In this document: positions 9,352 through 16,681 of the stretch, one piece after another
Position numbering within the stretch: the first letter of the stretch is position 1
Layout: every line of letters begins with the position of its first letter
Assembly: GCF_014648435.1 (NCBI RefSeq)
Contig: NZ_BMRC01000005.1
Coordinates: 186,001-250,000, forward strand
Source of the DNA: Nonomuraea spiralis
GTDB taxonomy: Bacteria; Actinomycetota; Actinomycetes; Streptosporangiales; Streptosporangiaceae
Length of the DNA: 64,000 nt
Direction: 5' to 3'
Notes under the pieces: model-generated
Databases searched by the model: none
What the model saw: the letters and a program-made list of their open reading frames with translations, nothing else
Told to the model about the DNA's origin: nothing
Position numbers and translations under genes: made by a program

Positions 9352-10629
9352 TCACCTTTCAAGGGGGGAGGGCTCGGGGAGAGTGATCACCGTGCCGGAC
9401 AGGCGGGCGCGCTCGGCCGCCCAGACCACGCGGTGCGTGGCCAGGCTCTCGTGACCGCTGGAACTGATCTTCGTCGGGTCGCCGCTGGCCACGGCGTCGA
9501 GGAAGGCGTCCATCAGGCCGTCGTCGCCGCCTCCGTGGCCGCCGGCCATCGAGGCCCCGGGGCCGGCCTGGGTGTCGATCACCGTGATCCTGTCGGTGAG
9601 GAAGTCGTGCAGGCGCAGGTGCACGCCGTCGCCCTCGATGGAGCCGTGCGTGCCGAAGACGCGGGTCTTGCGGTGCTCCAGGGCGGCGAAGGCGGTGACG
9701 GTGAGCGAGGCGGTGGTGCCGTCGGCGAACTGCAGGTTCACGACCTGGCTGTCGACCACGTCGTTGTCGCAGGCGAACACGCACCTGCCGTACGGGCCCT
9801 CGCGCAGCGCGGTCAGCACGCCTTCGGTCGTGTGGTCGGTGGTGACCGCCGACAGCGGCCACCATTCCTTCTCCGGGTCGCCGAGGCAGCCCAGGTAGAG
9901 GCGCCTGGCCGAGTACGGGCAGGTGGCCTCCACCGGGCAGTCCAGGCAGTTGTCCGTGGCGCCGGCCGGCGCCTGCTCCTTGCGGAAGTAGACGAGATCG
10001 CCGAAGGAGGACACCCGTTGCGGCAGACTGCCCTTGATGTAGGCCATCCAGTCGAGGTCGTGGCAGGCCTTGGCCAGCAGCAGCGGCGCCGACTCCGCCT
10101 CGTTGCGCCAGTTCCCGCGGACGAAGGAGTGCGCCTGGTGCCACCAGCCGACCTGCTCCAGGTGCTGGATGTTCATGATCTGGCCGACGGCGCCCTCGTC
10201 GATCAGCGACTTGAGGGCCCGGGTGTAGCGCGTGTACCTCATGACGTGGCAGACGGCCAGGAGGACCCCGTTGCGTTCGGCGGCCTCGGCGATGCGGCCG
10301 GCCTCCGCCTCGGTCGGGGCCATCGGCTTCTCCAGCAGGATGTGGTAGCCGAGGTCGGCCGCGGCGACGGCGGGTTCGACGTGCATGCGGTCCTGGGTGC
10401 CGATGATGATGGCGTCGGCCAGCTTGCCCGCCGCCAGCAGGTCGGCCCAGTCGGCGAAGACGTTGGCGGGCGCGATGCCGTGCTCGGCGGCGAAGGCGGC
10501 GCGGCGGCGCGGATCAGGTTCCGCGACGGCCACGATCCTCGCCCGCCCGCTCGTCAGGGCTCGGCGGGCGTAGATGATGCTTCGCAGCCCAGCGCCTGCC
10601 ACGGCGAGCGTGACGTCGGGTTCCGACAT
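9352..10629 (-). CDS. Gfo/Idh/MocA family NAD(P)-dependent oxidoreductase
   Basis: A 425-residue dehydrogenase and first gene of the minus-strand glycan operon. An N-terminal Rossmann fold (VAGAGLRSIIYARRAL; acidic EPDPRRR at the end of strand 2) is followed by the family hallmark LLEKPMAPT, whose Lys is the catalytic residue. In the C-terminal domain CLDCPVEATCPY forms a compact three-Cys cluster, seen in a subgroup of these enzymes and possibly metal-binding. It probably oxidises or epimerises a sugar released by GH20/GH35. The start MSEPDVTL is followed directly by the Rossmann strand. Confidence 0.87.
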   Translation of the reverse strand: MSEPDVTLAVAGAGLRSIIYARRALTSGRARIVAVAEPDPRRRAAFAAEHGIAPANVFADWADLLAAGKLADAIIIGTQDRMHVEPAVAAADLGYHILLEKPMAPTEAEAGRIAEAAERNGVLLAVCHVMRYTRYTRALKSLIDEGAVGQIMNIQHLEQVGWWHQAHSFVRGNWRNEAESAPLLLAKACHDLDWMAYIKGSLPQRVSSFGDLVYFRKEQAPAGATDNCLDCPVEATCPYSARRLYLGCLGDPEKEWWPLSAVTTDHTTEGVLTALREGPYGRCVFACDNDVVDSQVVNLQFADGTTASLTVTAFAALEHRKTRVFGTHGSIEGDGVHLRLHDFLTDRITVIDTQAGPGASMAGGHGGGDDGLMDAFLDAVASGDPTKISSSGHESLATHRVVWAAERARLSGTVITLPEPSPLER

Positions 10630-10722
10630 CGATGTCCTTCCGGTTTGCCACTTAGTAATTAAAGCTGTTTTTATTAGTCCCTGTTTGTATTGGTCGCCAG
10701 GCAGCACTGTCAAGGGGGGTCC
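10630..10722. promoter_or_regulatory. Divergent promoter region between glycan operon and ROK regulator
   Basis: A 93-base spacer with a striking AT-rich island (TTAGTAATTAAAG followed by TTTTTATTAG) in a region that otherwise exceeds 70% GC. The TTAGTAA word recurs just after the ROK gene, at about 11896-11902. ROK repressors commonly bind AT-rich inverted sites in such spacers and lose DNA when sugar binds, so this is the likely operator for both directions. The ROK start is preceded by AAGGGGGG. Confidence 0.55.
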
Positions 10723-11892
10723 ATGCGGAAGGTCGCGCTCCAGGGAAGCGACGCACATCGCTTGCGGCGGATCAACATGATCGCCACGTTGCGGGCGGTC
10801 CGCGCTGCGGGCGTGGTCCCGCTCACCGACCTCGCCCGCCGCGCCGGGCTGTCCAGGCCCACCGTGGAGGGCCTGGTCGAGGAGCTGTACGGCCAGGGAT
10901 GGCTGGAGGAGGTGGCGCCCGAGGCCGGCCAGATGGGCAGGCCCGCCCGCCTCTACCGCTTCCGGGCCGCGACCGGCTACGTGATCGGCGTCGACATCGG
11001 ATCGTCCAGCGTCCGCGCCCAGGTGTGCGACCTGGAGGGCAACGCCGTCGGCCTCGGCTTCACCCGCGTCCACGCCGACTACGGCAGGGCCGAACGGCTG
11101 GCGGCCGTACGCGCGACGATGGCGGCCGCGCTGCGGGAGGCCGGCGTCACCGAGGACCAGGTGTTGTCGGTGGCCGTGGGCACCACCGGCGTGGTGAGCG
11201 AGTCCGGCACGGTCCGCCTGTGCGTGGGGCTGCCCGAGTGGACGGGCCTGGACCTGGCGGCCGAGGTCGGCCGCGACTACCGCTGCCGGATCCTGGTGGA
11301 GAACGACTGCAACCTCGCGGCCCTGGCCGAGCGGTGGGCCGGCGTGGCCCGCGAGGTCGACGACGTGCTGTTCGTGTTGTCGGGCGTACGCACCGGCGCC
11401 GGGATGCTGATCCGCGGCGAGCTGCACCGCGGCGGGCGCGGCATGGCCGGGGAGATCGGCGCGCTGCACCTGATCGGCTGGCACCGCGCCCCCGACCACC
11501 TGGCGCGCTTCGCCCCCGACGCCGCGCCGGAGGAGGTGGCCGGGCTGGTCTTCGCCGCGGCCAGGGAGGGCGACCCCGCCGCCCGGTGGGCGATCGAGCA
11601 GTACGCGCACGACCTGGCCGAGGGCATCGCCGCCATCGTGCTGACCGTGGACCCCGACCTCGTGGTGGTGGGCGGCGGCGTCTCGCGCTCGGGCGACGTG
11701 CTCATGGAGCCCCTGCGGCGGCACCTGGACCCGCTGTGCCTCGAACCGCCCGCCGTGGCGATCTCCACGCTCGCCGACCAGGCCGTGGTGCTCGGCGCCG
11801 TACGGCACGCGCTCAACCACGTGGACGAGCTTCTCTACGACGTGGATCTCCCTCTTGACCTGACCCTCTTCAGGCAAGATATTAAACCTTGA
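10723..11892 (+). CDS. ROK family transcriptional regulator
   Basis: A 389-residue sugar-responsive repressor. The N-terminal winged helix-turn-helix (VVPLTDLARRAGLSRPTVEGLVEEL) is followed by the ROK fold, with the phosphate-binding strand YVIGVDIGSSSVRAQVCD and NDCNLAALAE. The usual ROK zinc site (a CxCGxxGC cluster) is absent: the region reads GEIGALHLIGWHRAPDHLARFAPD. It is therefore a regulator with a modified effector domain rather than a kinase. The ATG is chosen over an upstream start because AAGGGGGG lies 4-5 bases before it. It is divergent from the sugar operon and probably controls it. Confidence 0.87.
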   Translation: MRKVALQGSDAHRLRRINMIATLRAVRAAGVVPLTDLARRAGLSRPTVEGLVEELYGQGWLEEVAPEAGQMGRPARLYRFRAATGYVIGVDIGSSSVRAQVCDLEGNAVGLGFTRVHADYGRAERLAAVRATMAAALREAGVTEDQVLSVAVGTTGVVSESGTVRLCVGLPEWTGLDLAAEVGRDYRCRILVENDCNLAALAERWAGVAREVDDVLFVLSGVRTGAGMLIRGELHRGGRGMAGEIGALHLIGWHRAPDHLARFAPDAAPEEVAGLVFAAAREGDPAARWAIEQYAHDLAEGIAAIVLTVDPDLVVVGGGVSRSGDVLMEPLRRHLDPLCLEPPAVAISTLADQAVVLGAVRHALNHVDELLYDVDLPLDLTLFRQDIKP

Positions 11893-11903
11893 TTAATTAG
11901 TAA

Positions 11904-12178
11904 CTCGGGCGCCCGACCGTCACCTCCCAAGGAGTCCTGGCCACCCACTTCGGCCAGGGCCAGGGCATCACCTCCCTCGACGTCCAGACCTGGAACGGCT
12001 CCGCCTGGGTGACCCAGGCGGCCGGCGCGGCGATCACCTGGGCGAGCAACACCGCCACGGTCGAACGCCGCTCGGTGCCGCTTCCCGCCCCGTCACGACC
12101 ACCCGGGTCCGCCTGGTCGTCAAGGCCGCCAACCACACCTGGGGCAACCTGTCCGCCGGCGAGATCACCACCCGCTGA
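11904..12178 (+). pseudogene. Frameshifted remnant of a discoidin-domain C-terminus
   Basis: There is no start codon. The frame from a TAA at 11901 reads LATHFGQGQGITSLDVQTWNGSAWVTQ and SNTATVERRSVPLPAP. After a one-base loss near 12096 it continues in another frame as VTTTRVRLVVKAANHTWGN..AGEITTR before a TGA. This matches, position by position, the last ~85 residues of the beta-helix/discoidin protein of the neighbouring operon (KGQGVTDVSLQTWDGAAWV, WGNLALYEIATR). It is the 3' stub of a relative left behind the ROK gene, followed by an intact terminator hairpin. Confidence 0.8.
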
Positions 12179-12186
12179 CCCCCTGC

Positions 12187-12223
12187 GAAGGCCGCGCCGG
12201 CCCCCGAACCCGGCGCGCCCTTC
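12187..12223 (+). terminator. Hairpin terminator after the discoidin remnant
   Basis: GAAGG and CGCGCCGG on the left pair with CCGGCGCG and CCTTC on the right (8 bp, one mismatch, 5 bp; loop about 9 bases). It begins 9 bases after the remnant's stop codon. It lacks a T-run, as is common in actinomycetes. Its survival shows that the lost gene once ended here; it may now terminate the ROK transcript. Confidence 0.6.
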
Positions 12224-12402
12224 CGGGCGATGCCATACGGGCGCGCGAGCGGAGGGCGGTTGATGATCGCCGTTATGAGGAACGCCGCAAAGGCCGCATT
12301 TCGCCATTACAAGAGGTGAGGGCGGCTATAGGCGAGTTTCTCCGGCGATAGGGTGACGTGTCGCGATGGAACGACTACTCATGGTGTGCGAGCGGTATCA
12401 GT

Positions 12403-12454
12403 CGTTCGGCCGAACGGGCCGGCGATGAGGTACGGCAGCTCTCATGGCCGTACC
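12403..12454. promoter_or_regulatory. Two palindromes in the 328-base spacer before the acyltransferase-like gene
   Basis: The spacer between the terminator and the next start shows no gene. It holds a perfect 14-base palindrome, CGTTCGGCCGAACG (12403-12416), and just downstream an inverted repeat GGTACGGC / GCCGTACC (12429-12436 and 12447-12454, spacer 10). Both lie 50-105 bases before the ATG, where a repressor site or mRNA hairpin would sit. No regulator gene is adjacent. Nothing else is evident between 12224 and 12402. Confidence 0.4.
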
Positions 12455-12506
12455 CCATGCCGGTCCTTCCTTGTGTGTCGCGAAGCCCGCTCCAGGAAGG
12501 GGCTGC

Positions 12507-14366
12507 ATGCGCAGCAAAGTCGTCGCGGTATTCCCGGGCAGCGTAGCCATTCCCCCCTCAGGCGCACTGACGGCCCTCGCCGCCGATACGCCGGCCGTCC
12601 CGGCGCTCCTGTCGGAGATCGACGCCGTCGCCGCCGAGTACGGCGCCTCGCAGGTCGGCGCGTACCTCCTCACGCCGGACGCCCCCCGCCCGCCCGGCCC
12701 CGAGGCCCACTATCTGGCCTTGATGGCGGTGTCGTCAGCCACCTTCGACGCCCTGGCGCGGGAGGGCCTCCAGCCGTACGCGCTGGTGGGCCAGGGGCTC
12801 GGCGAGCTGTGGGCCCTGGTGGCGGCCGGCGTCCTGAGTGTGCGCGACGGCGCGCGCCTGGCGTGCGAACGCAGCCGCGCGCTGACCGAACTGGGCTGGG
12901 ACGGCACGATGATGCCCCTCGGCGTGTCCGCCGTACGCGGACGGCACCTGGTCGGCCTGCTCGACCATCCCGATCTCGTGGTCGGCTGCGACAACAGCCC
13001 GCATCAGTGCGTACTGTCCGGGCCACGAGAGGTGATGCCGCTGGCGGCACGAATCGCCGAGCAACTGGGCTGGACCACCACCGACCAACCGCACCGGACA
13101 AGCGCGGAGCAGCAGGGCTGGACAGGTGGGGAGCTTCAGGCGCCGCACCCCGCTCACACGCCCGCCGTCGCCGCCGCGGCCACCGGCCTGAGACGCCGCC
13201 TGCGCGGTGTCGAGGCGGCGGCGGCGCGCTGGCCGGTGTTCTCGCCGACGTTGCGGCGCATGCTCACCGCGGACGACGACCCGGTCGCCGTGACGGCCAA
13301 CGCCATGGTGGTCACCGTCCACTTCCACCAGGCCATCACCGTGCTGTCCGCCCGCGGGGCCGAGGTCTTCGTGGAGTGCGGGGCCCGCGAGGACGCCGCC
13401 GAGCTGGTCCGGGCCATCGTCCCCACCGCCACCGTGAGCTCCCCGCTCGCCGACGGCCGCTGGCCCCCATCCCCGAACGGCTCCACCCCACCCACCTCAG
13501 CCCGAACCGTCCTGGCCCCGACCGCCCTGGCTCCGACCGCCCTGGCTCCGACCGCCCTGGCTCCGACCGCCCCGGCTCCGACCGCCCCGGCTCCGACCGC
13601 CCCGGCCCCAATCGCCCCAGCCCCGGCCGTCCCTCCCCTCAACGGTCCCGCTCGCAACGGCCCTGTGCCCGCGCCGGACGGCGCCGATCTCGCCCCCGGC
13701 CCGAAGGGTCACTCCGGCCGGCGGGGGAGCGACGGGGGCGAGGTGGCCGGCCTTGAGCAGGTGATGCGGCTGCGGCTCACGCCCGCGCCGCCCCTCTTAC
13801 CGGCCCCCGACCGCGCCCTTCCTCCCGCGACGCTGCTGTTGTGCGGGCACACCGACGCCGCGCTCCTGCGGGCGCTGACCGACGACCGTGACGACGTGGT
13901 GGTGGCCGACGCCGACACCATCGACTGGAACTGGCTCCCGCTGACCCCGCGGCACCTGCGGGTCGTGGCCCGTCCCGGGCCGGGCGCGGAGCTGGTGCAC
14001 GAGACCATGTTCGCCGCCGCGGTCCGCTTCCCCCAGTTGCGCAGTGTCGCCGCGCTCGTCATGGACGCGGTACGCGAGGAGGTGGTCCCGGACCCGGTCG
14101 CCGCCCTGTTCACCGGGACCATCCGGCCACTGGCCGCCGAACTGCCCGGCTGCGCCTGCGTCGCGGTCGCGGCCGGGGACGTGGAACTGCCCGCCGCGCT
14201 CGACGCGCTGGCCGCCGAGCTGGAGGCGGCCCCGCCACTGCTGACCGCCGTCTACCGGGGTTCACAACGACTGTTGTACGACCTCGCCCCCGCCATCCCC
14301 GTCCCCGGCGAGCGCCCATGGACGGGAAGCGGCCGGTCACGCCCGTCGGCGGCAGGCACCGCGTGA
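12507..14366 (+). CDS. Acyltransferase-like PKS/FAS pseudoenzyme lacking the catalytic serine
   Basis: A 619-residue protein. Residues about 5-320 follow a malonyl/acyl-ACP transacylase domain closely (ALVGQGLGELWALVAAGVLSVRDGARLACERSRAL, CDNSPHQCVLSG, AHTPAV, VFVECGARED). The nucleophile elbow GHSxGE reads GQGLGE, so the Ser at residue 97 is Gly and the neighbouring His is Gln, although the second catalytic His (AHTP) remains. Residues 336-375 are eight (L/P)APTA-type repeats. The C-terminal ~190 residues (DPVAALFTGTIRPLAAELPG, VYRGSQRLLYDL) recall the structural ketoreductase part of iterative PKS or PUFA synthases. There is no KS or ACP nearby. The start is set by GGAAGGGG 6 bases ahead. 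Its role is unknown, perhaps binding or scaffolding. Confidence 0.65.
   Translation: MRSKVVAVFPGSVAIPPSGALTALAADTPAVPALLSEIDAVAAEYGASQVGAYLLTPDAPRPPGPEAHYLALMAVSSATFDALAREGLQPYALVGQGLGELWALVAAGVLSVRDGARLACERSRALTELGWDGTMMPLGVSAVRGRHLVGLLDHPDLVVGCDNSPHQCVLSGPREVMPLAARIAEQLGWTTTDQPHRTSAEQQGWTGGELQAPHPAHTPAVAAAATGLRRRLRGVEAAAARWPVFSPTLRRMLTADDDPVAVTANAMVVTVHFHQAITVLSARGAEVFVECGAREDAAELVRAIVPTATVSSPLADGRWPPSPNGSTPPTSARTVLAPTALAPTALAPTALAPTAPAPTAPAPTAPAPIAPAPAVPPLNGPARNGPVPAPDGADLAPGPKGHSGRRGSDGGEVAGLEQVMRLRLTPAPPLLPAPDRALPPATLLLCGHTDAALLRALTDDRDDVVVADADTIDWNWLPLTPRHLRVVARPGPGAELVHETMFAAAVRFPQLRSVAALVMDAVREEVVPDPVAALFTGTIRPLAAELPGCACVAVAAGDVELPAALDALAAELEAAPPLLTAVYRGSQRLLYDLAPAIPVPGERPWTGSGRSRPSAAGTA
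13512..13631 (+). repeat. 15-bp tandem repeat inside the acyltransferase-like gene
   Basis: Eight in-frame units of the type CTGGCTCCGACCGCC, the first six nearly identical and the last two diverged, encode a Pro/Ala/Thr linker between the two folded parts of the protein. Near-identity of the inner units suggests recent expansion by slippage, so copy number may vary between strains. Confidence 0.85.
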
Positions 14367-14472
14367 CCGGTACGCGCCATCCGTCCGAAAGGCGGCTACC
14401 AGCCCCTTCTCAACCCCCGGCAGCAACGCCACCCGGCGATCCGGCGGGACGGAGAGTTCCCTCCTGGCCACT

Positions 14473-14498
14473 CTTTGCGTACGCTCTATGACGCAAAG
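14473..14498. promoter_or_regulatory. Inverted repeat before the small secreted protein
   Basis: A perfect 8-bp inverted repeat, CTTTGCGT / ACGCAAAG, with a 10-base spacer, centred about 43 bases upstream of the ATG of the small secreted protein. Its position and symmetry fit a repressor or activator site overlapping the promoter. A CTTCTCCAGGAGGGG ribosome-site region follows before the start. Confidence 0.45.
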
Positions 14499-14528
14499 TG
14501 ACATTCAACTACTTCTCCAGGAGGGGCA

Positions 14529-14855
14529 ATGCTCAGGACCAAGCAGGTCGCGGCGGTCGTCGTCGGAGCCGTCACGCTGCTGTCGCTCGGGTTCACCGCG
14601 CCGGCGTCGGCCGCCACCGTCCTCGACTGCGACACCTTCGTGCACAACAACGACAACTACCTCGGCATCGCGATGTGCAGCAATCCCACGGGCCAGACCT
14701 GGCGCTTCCGGGCCGTGGTCACCTGCGGCTGGGCGCCCGACGTCGTAGGGGAGTGGGTCACCCTCGCGCCGGGCGGCTCCGGTCAGTCGCAGGGCGTCTG
14801 CGGCCGGCTCGGCTCCGGCGTCGGCGCCGTGGGCGTCGACGAGCGGGTCGCCTGA
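14529..14855 (+). CDS. Small secreted four-cysteine protein of unknown function
   Basis: A 108-residue protein with a clear Sec signal peptide: LRTK, a hydrophobic core, then APASA followed by cleavage before ATVLDC. The mature part of about 80 residues has four Cys (LDCDTF, AMCSNP, VTCGWA, GVCGRL), enough for two disulfides, and a Trp/Gly-rich beta-like middle. A strong ribosome site (AGGAGGGG) lies 4-5 bases ahead. It is monocistronic, with an inverted repeat upstream and a strong hairpin downstream. I recognise no family; a secreted effector, inhibitor or wall-associated protein would all fit. Confidence 0.7.
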   Translation: MLRTKQVAAVVVGAVTLLSLGFTAPASAATVLDCDTFVHNNDNYLGIAMCSNPTGQTWRFRAVVTCGWAPDVVGEWVTLAPGGSGQSQGVCGRLGSGVGAVGVDERVA

Positions 14856-14881
14856 GCCGAAGAGGCCCGCACCGAACGACC

Positions 14882-14911
14882 GGCCCCTGATCACGATCGT
14901 GGTCAGGGGCC
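14882..14911 (+). terminator. Hairpin terminator of the small secreted protein gene
   Basis: GGCCCCTGA-T-CACGA pairs with TCGTG-G-TCAGGGGCC, a stem of about 14 pairs with one mismatch and almost no loop, starting 27 bases past the stop codon. There is no T-tract, as usual in high-GC genomes. Confidence 0.65.
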
Positions 14912-14922
14912 GTTCCTGTGCG

Positions 14923-14974
14923 CGGACCGTCGATCGCCGGACCGTCGATCAGCGGACCGTCGATCACCGGACCG
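14923..14974. repeat. 15-bp tandem repeat, 3.5 copies
   Basis: CGGACCGTCGATC followed by GC, AG or AC occurs three times end to end, then a partial copy CGGACCG. The GATC-containing unit lies in noncoding DNA between a terminator and a perfect hairpin. Function is unknown; it may be a slippage product or a multi-site binding array. Confidence 0.75.
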
Positions 14975-14987
14975 CGCGGCGGAACGG

Positions 14988-15015
14988 CCTTCCTCGGCGT
15001 GACCGCCGAGGAAGG
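14988..15015. terminator. Perfect 12-bp hairpin with four-base loop
   Basis: CCTTCCTCGGCG, loop TGAC, CGCCGAGGAAGG: a fully paired stem. A diverged copy of its right half (GCGTGACCGCCGAGAAGGGA) follows at about 15027-15046. It could be a second terminator for the upstream gene or a structured leader of the next gene, which starts about 80 bases downstream. Confidence 0.5.
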
Positions 15016-15093
15016 AACCCACTTCAGCGTGACCGCCGAGAAGGGATCTTCGCGGCATACTGCAAGGAATCACCACACGGGAGACGCCAACGT

Positions 15094-16206
15094 ATGAACA
15101 CCCCACCACCACCGCCGGGTACGGGCCGGACCGGCGGACCACCTGTACGGATCGGCGCTCTCGCCCCGCTGACCCGCCCCGGCTGGGTCGAGGCGGGCCG
15201 GCACCTGCTCGCCGGCCTCGAACTGGCCGTCCGCGACGTCAACGACACCGGCGGGATCGCCGGACGGCCGCTCGAACTGGTGGTCCGGGACACCGCGGCG
15301 GATCCGCTGAGGGCCGCGGCGGCCGTGGACGAGCTGGCCGGTCTCGGTGTGGCCGCCGTGGCGGGGGAGTACCACAGCGTCGTCGCCCGCGCCGCCGCCG
15401 CCAGGGCCGACGCCCTCGGGTTGCCGTTCCTGTGCTCGTCGGCGGTGCTCGACGCGCTCACCGAGCAGCCGACGGAACGGGTGGCGCGCCTCGCCCCCGC
15501 GCAGTCCCGGGGCTGGCGGATCTACGCCGACTTCCTCCTCGGCGCGGGCCACACGCGGATCGCCGTGGCCGCCCAGCCGAGTGTCTACTGGGCGTCCGGG
15601 ACCCGCATCCTGCGGGACCACCTCGCCGTACGCGGCGGCACCGTCCTCGAACTCGACATGGGCACGCTCACCCCCGAGGCCGTGTGCGACGAACTCGCCG
15701 GCGACGGCGCGACGGCCCTCCTTCTGCTGGTCGGGCATCCGGAGCCGGCGGTCCCGATCGTCGAGTGCGTCCGCCGCGACCGGCGGCTCGCCGGGATCCT
15801 GATCGGCGCGCCGGCCGGGCAGCCGGAGTTCGCCGAATGGGCGGAGTTGCTGGGCGACGACGGCGCCGCGATCCCGTTCCTGCGTTACCTGCCCGAACGC
15901 CTCGGCCCGTTCGGGGCCCGGGTCGAGACGGCCCTCCGCGAACGGCTGGCCGAATCGCCGTCCTTCGTCGCCTTCGAGGGCTACGACACGGTCGCCGTCC
16001 TGGCCGAGGTGCTGCGTTCCCACGGTACGGACCGGGATCGCGTCGCCGAAGCCTGGCCGCGGGTCGCGGTCGAGGGCACCCGCGGGCAGATCCGGTTCTC
16101 CCGTACGCCCGGCATCGGCGTCTGGCAGTGGGCCTGGCCGCCGATCCAGGTCGTCGAACGGGACCCGGCGCGGCCCGGCCATTTCCGGGTCCTTCACACC
16201 GGCTGA
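15094..16206 (+). CDS. LivJ-like type 1 periplasmic-binding-fold protein without signal peptide
   Basis: A 370-residue protein with the branched-chain-amino-acid binding fold: VRIGALAPLTRPGW, AGLELAVRDVNDTGGIAGRPLELVVRDTAADP, GVAAVAGEYHS, FVAFEGYDTVAVLAEVL. The N-terminus MNTPPPPPGTGRTGGPP has no hydrophobic signal or lipobox, and no transporter genes are adjacent. It is therefore more likely a cytoplasmic ligand sensor, like AmiC next to AmiR, than a transport component. No in-frame start upstream gives a signal peptide. The partner is not visible in the window. Confidence 0.72.
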   Translation: MNTPPPPPGTGRTGGPPVRIGALAPLTRPGWVEAGRHLLAGLELAVRDVNDTGGIAGRPLELVVRDTAADPLRAAAAVDELAGLGVAAVAGEYHSVVARAAAARADALGLPFLCSSAVLDALTEQPTERVARLAPAQSRGWRIYADFLLGAGHTRIAVAAQPSVYWASGTRILRDHLAVRGGTVLELDMGTLTPEAVCDELAGDGATALLLLVGHPEPAVPIVECVRRDRRLAGILIGAPAGQPEFAEWAELLGDDGAAIPFLRYLPERLGPFGARVETALRERLAESPSFVAFEGYDTVAVLAEVLRSHGTDRDRVAEAWPRVAVEGTRGQIRFSRTPGIGVWQWAWPPIQVVERDPARPGHFRVLHTG

Positions 16207-16243
16207 GAGGTTGATCCCGGCGGCCGGAGCAGACCGGTCGGGC

Positions 16244-16681
16244 TCAGGTCTGAGTGTGTCTGCGGAGCATCTGTTCGCCCGCCTCGACGTACGCGGCGAA
16301 GAGGTCCGTGACGTCCCGGAGGCGTCGTGCGGCCCGGTCGTCGTCCGTGAGTTCCTGCGCCGCGCGCAGGGTGCGGATGAACGCGCGGGCGCGTACGTGG
16401 CTCGCGGACAGGAGCTGCTCGAACCCGCCGGCGGCCTCGACGAGCAGGCGGCGGCTGCCGGGCTGGGCGATCGTCCTGGCCAGCCCCCAGGAGACCAGTT
16501 CCCGTGTCGAGGTGCTCACGGCCCCCGCGCTGAGCGCGAGGTCGGCGCGCAGGCGTTCGGACGTGGACGGCTCCCCGCGCAGCAGCAGATACCCGTAGAC
16601 GCGGCCGGTGGCCCGTGGCAGGTTCCAGGACGCCAGCGTGTCGCCCATCGCGTCGACGAACCGCGTCTGCTCCTCGTCCAT
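16244..16681 (-). CDS. GbsR/MarR-type transcriptional regulator
   Basis: A 145-residue winged-helix protein. RFVDAMGDTLASWNLPRATGRVYGYLLLRGEPSTSERLRADLALSAGAVSTSTRELVSWGLAR is the classic GbsR/MarR layout: a helix, then HTH with 'LSAGAVS..LREL', then the wing. The C-terminal helices (about 85-140) should form the dimer interface. Its ATG overlaps the stop of the hydrolase gene (TGATG), so the two are co-translated, and the regulator probably controls this two-gene unit. A GTG one codon earlier is possible. Confidence 0.78.
   Translation of the reverse strand: MDEEQTRFVDAMGDTLASWNLPRATGRVYGYLLLRGEPSTSERLRADLALSAGAVSTSTRELVSWGLARTIAQPGSRRLLVEAAGGFEQLLSASHVRARAFIRTLRAAQELTDDDRAARRLRDVTDLFAAYVEAGEQMLRRHTQT

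Noticed and set aside
13512-13631. Possible CRISPR-like array
   Set aside because: Units are 15 bp, contiguous without spacers and in frame within a coding region; no cas genes are present.
12335-13756. Alternative plus-strand frame (467 codons) ahead of and across the acyltransferase-like gene
   Set aside because: Arg/Pro/Gly-rich without domain matches; the chosen frame shows continuous acyltransferase motifs.
14923-14974. Possible origin iterons or CRISPR repeats
   Set aside because: Only 3.5 contiguous copies, no spacers, no replication gene and no AT-rich region nearby.
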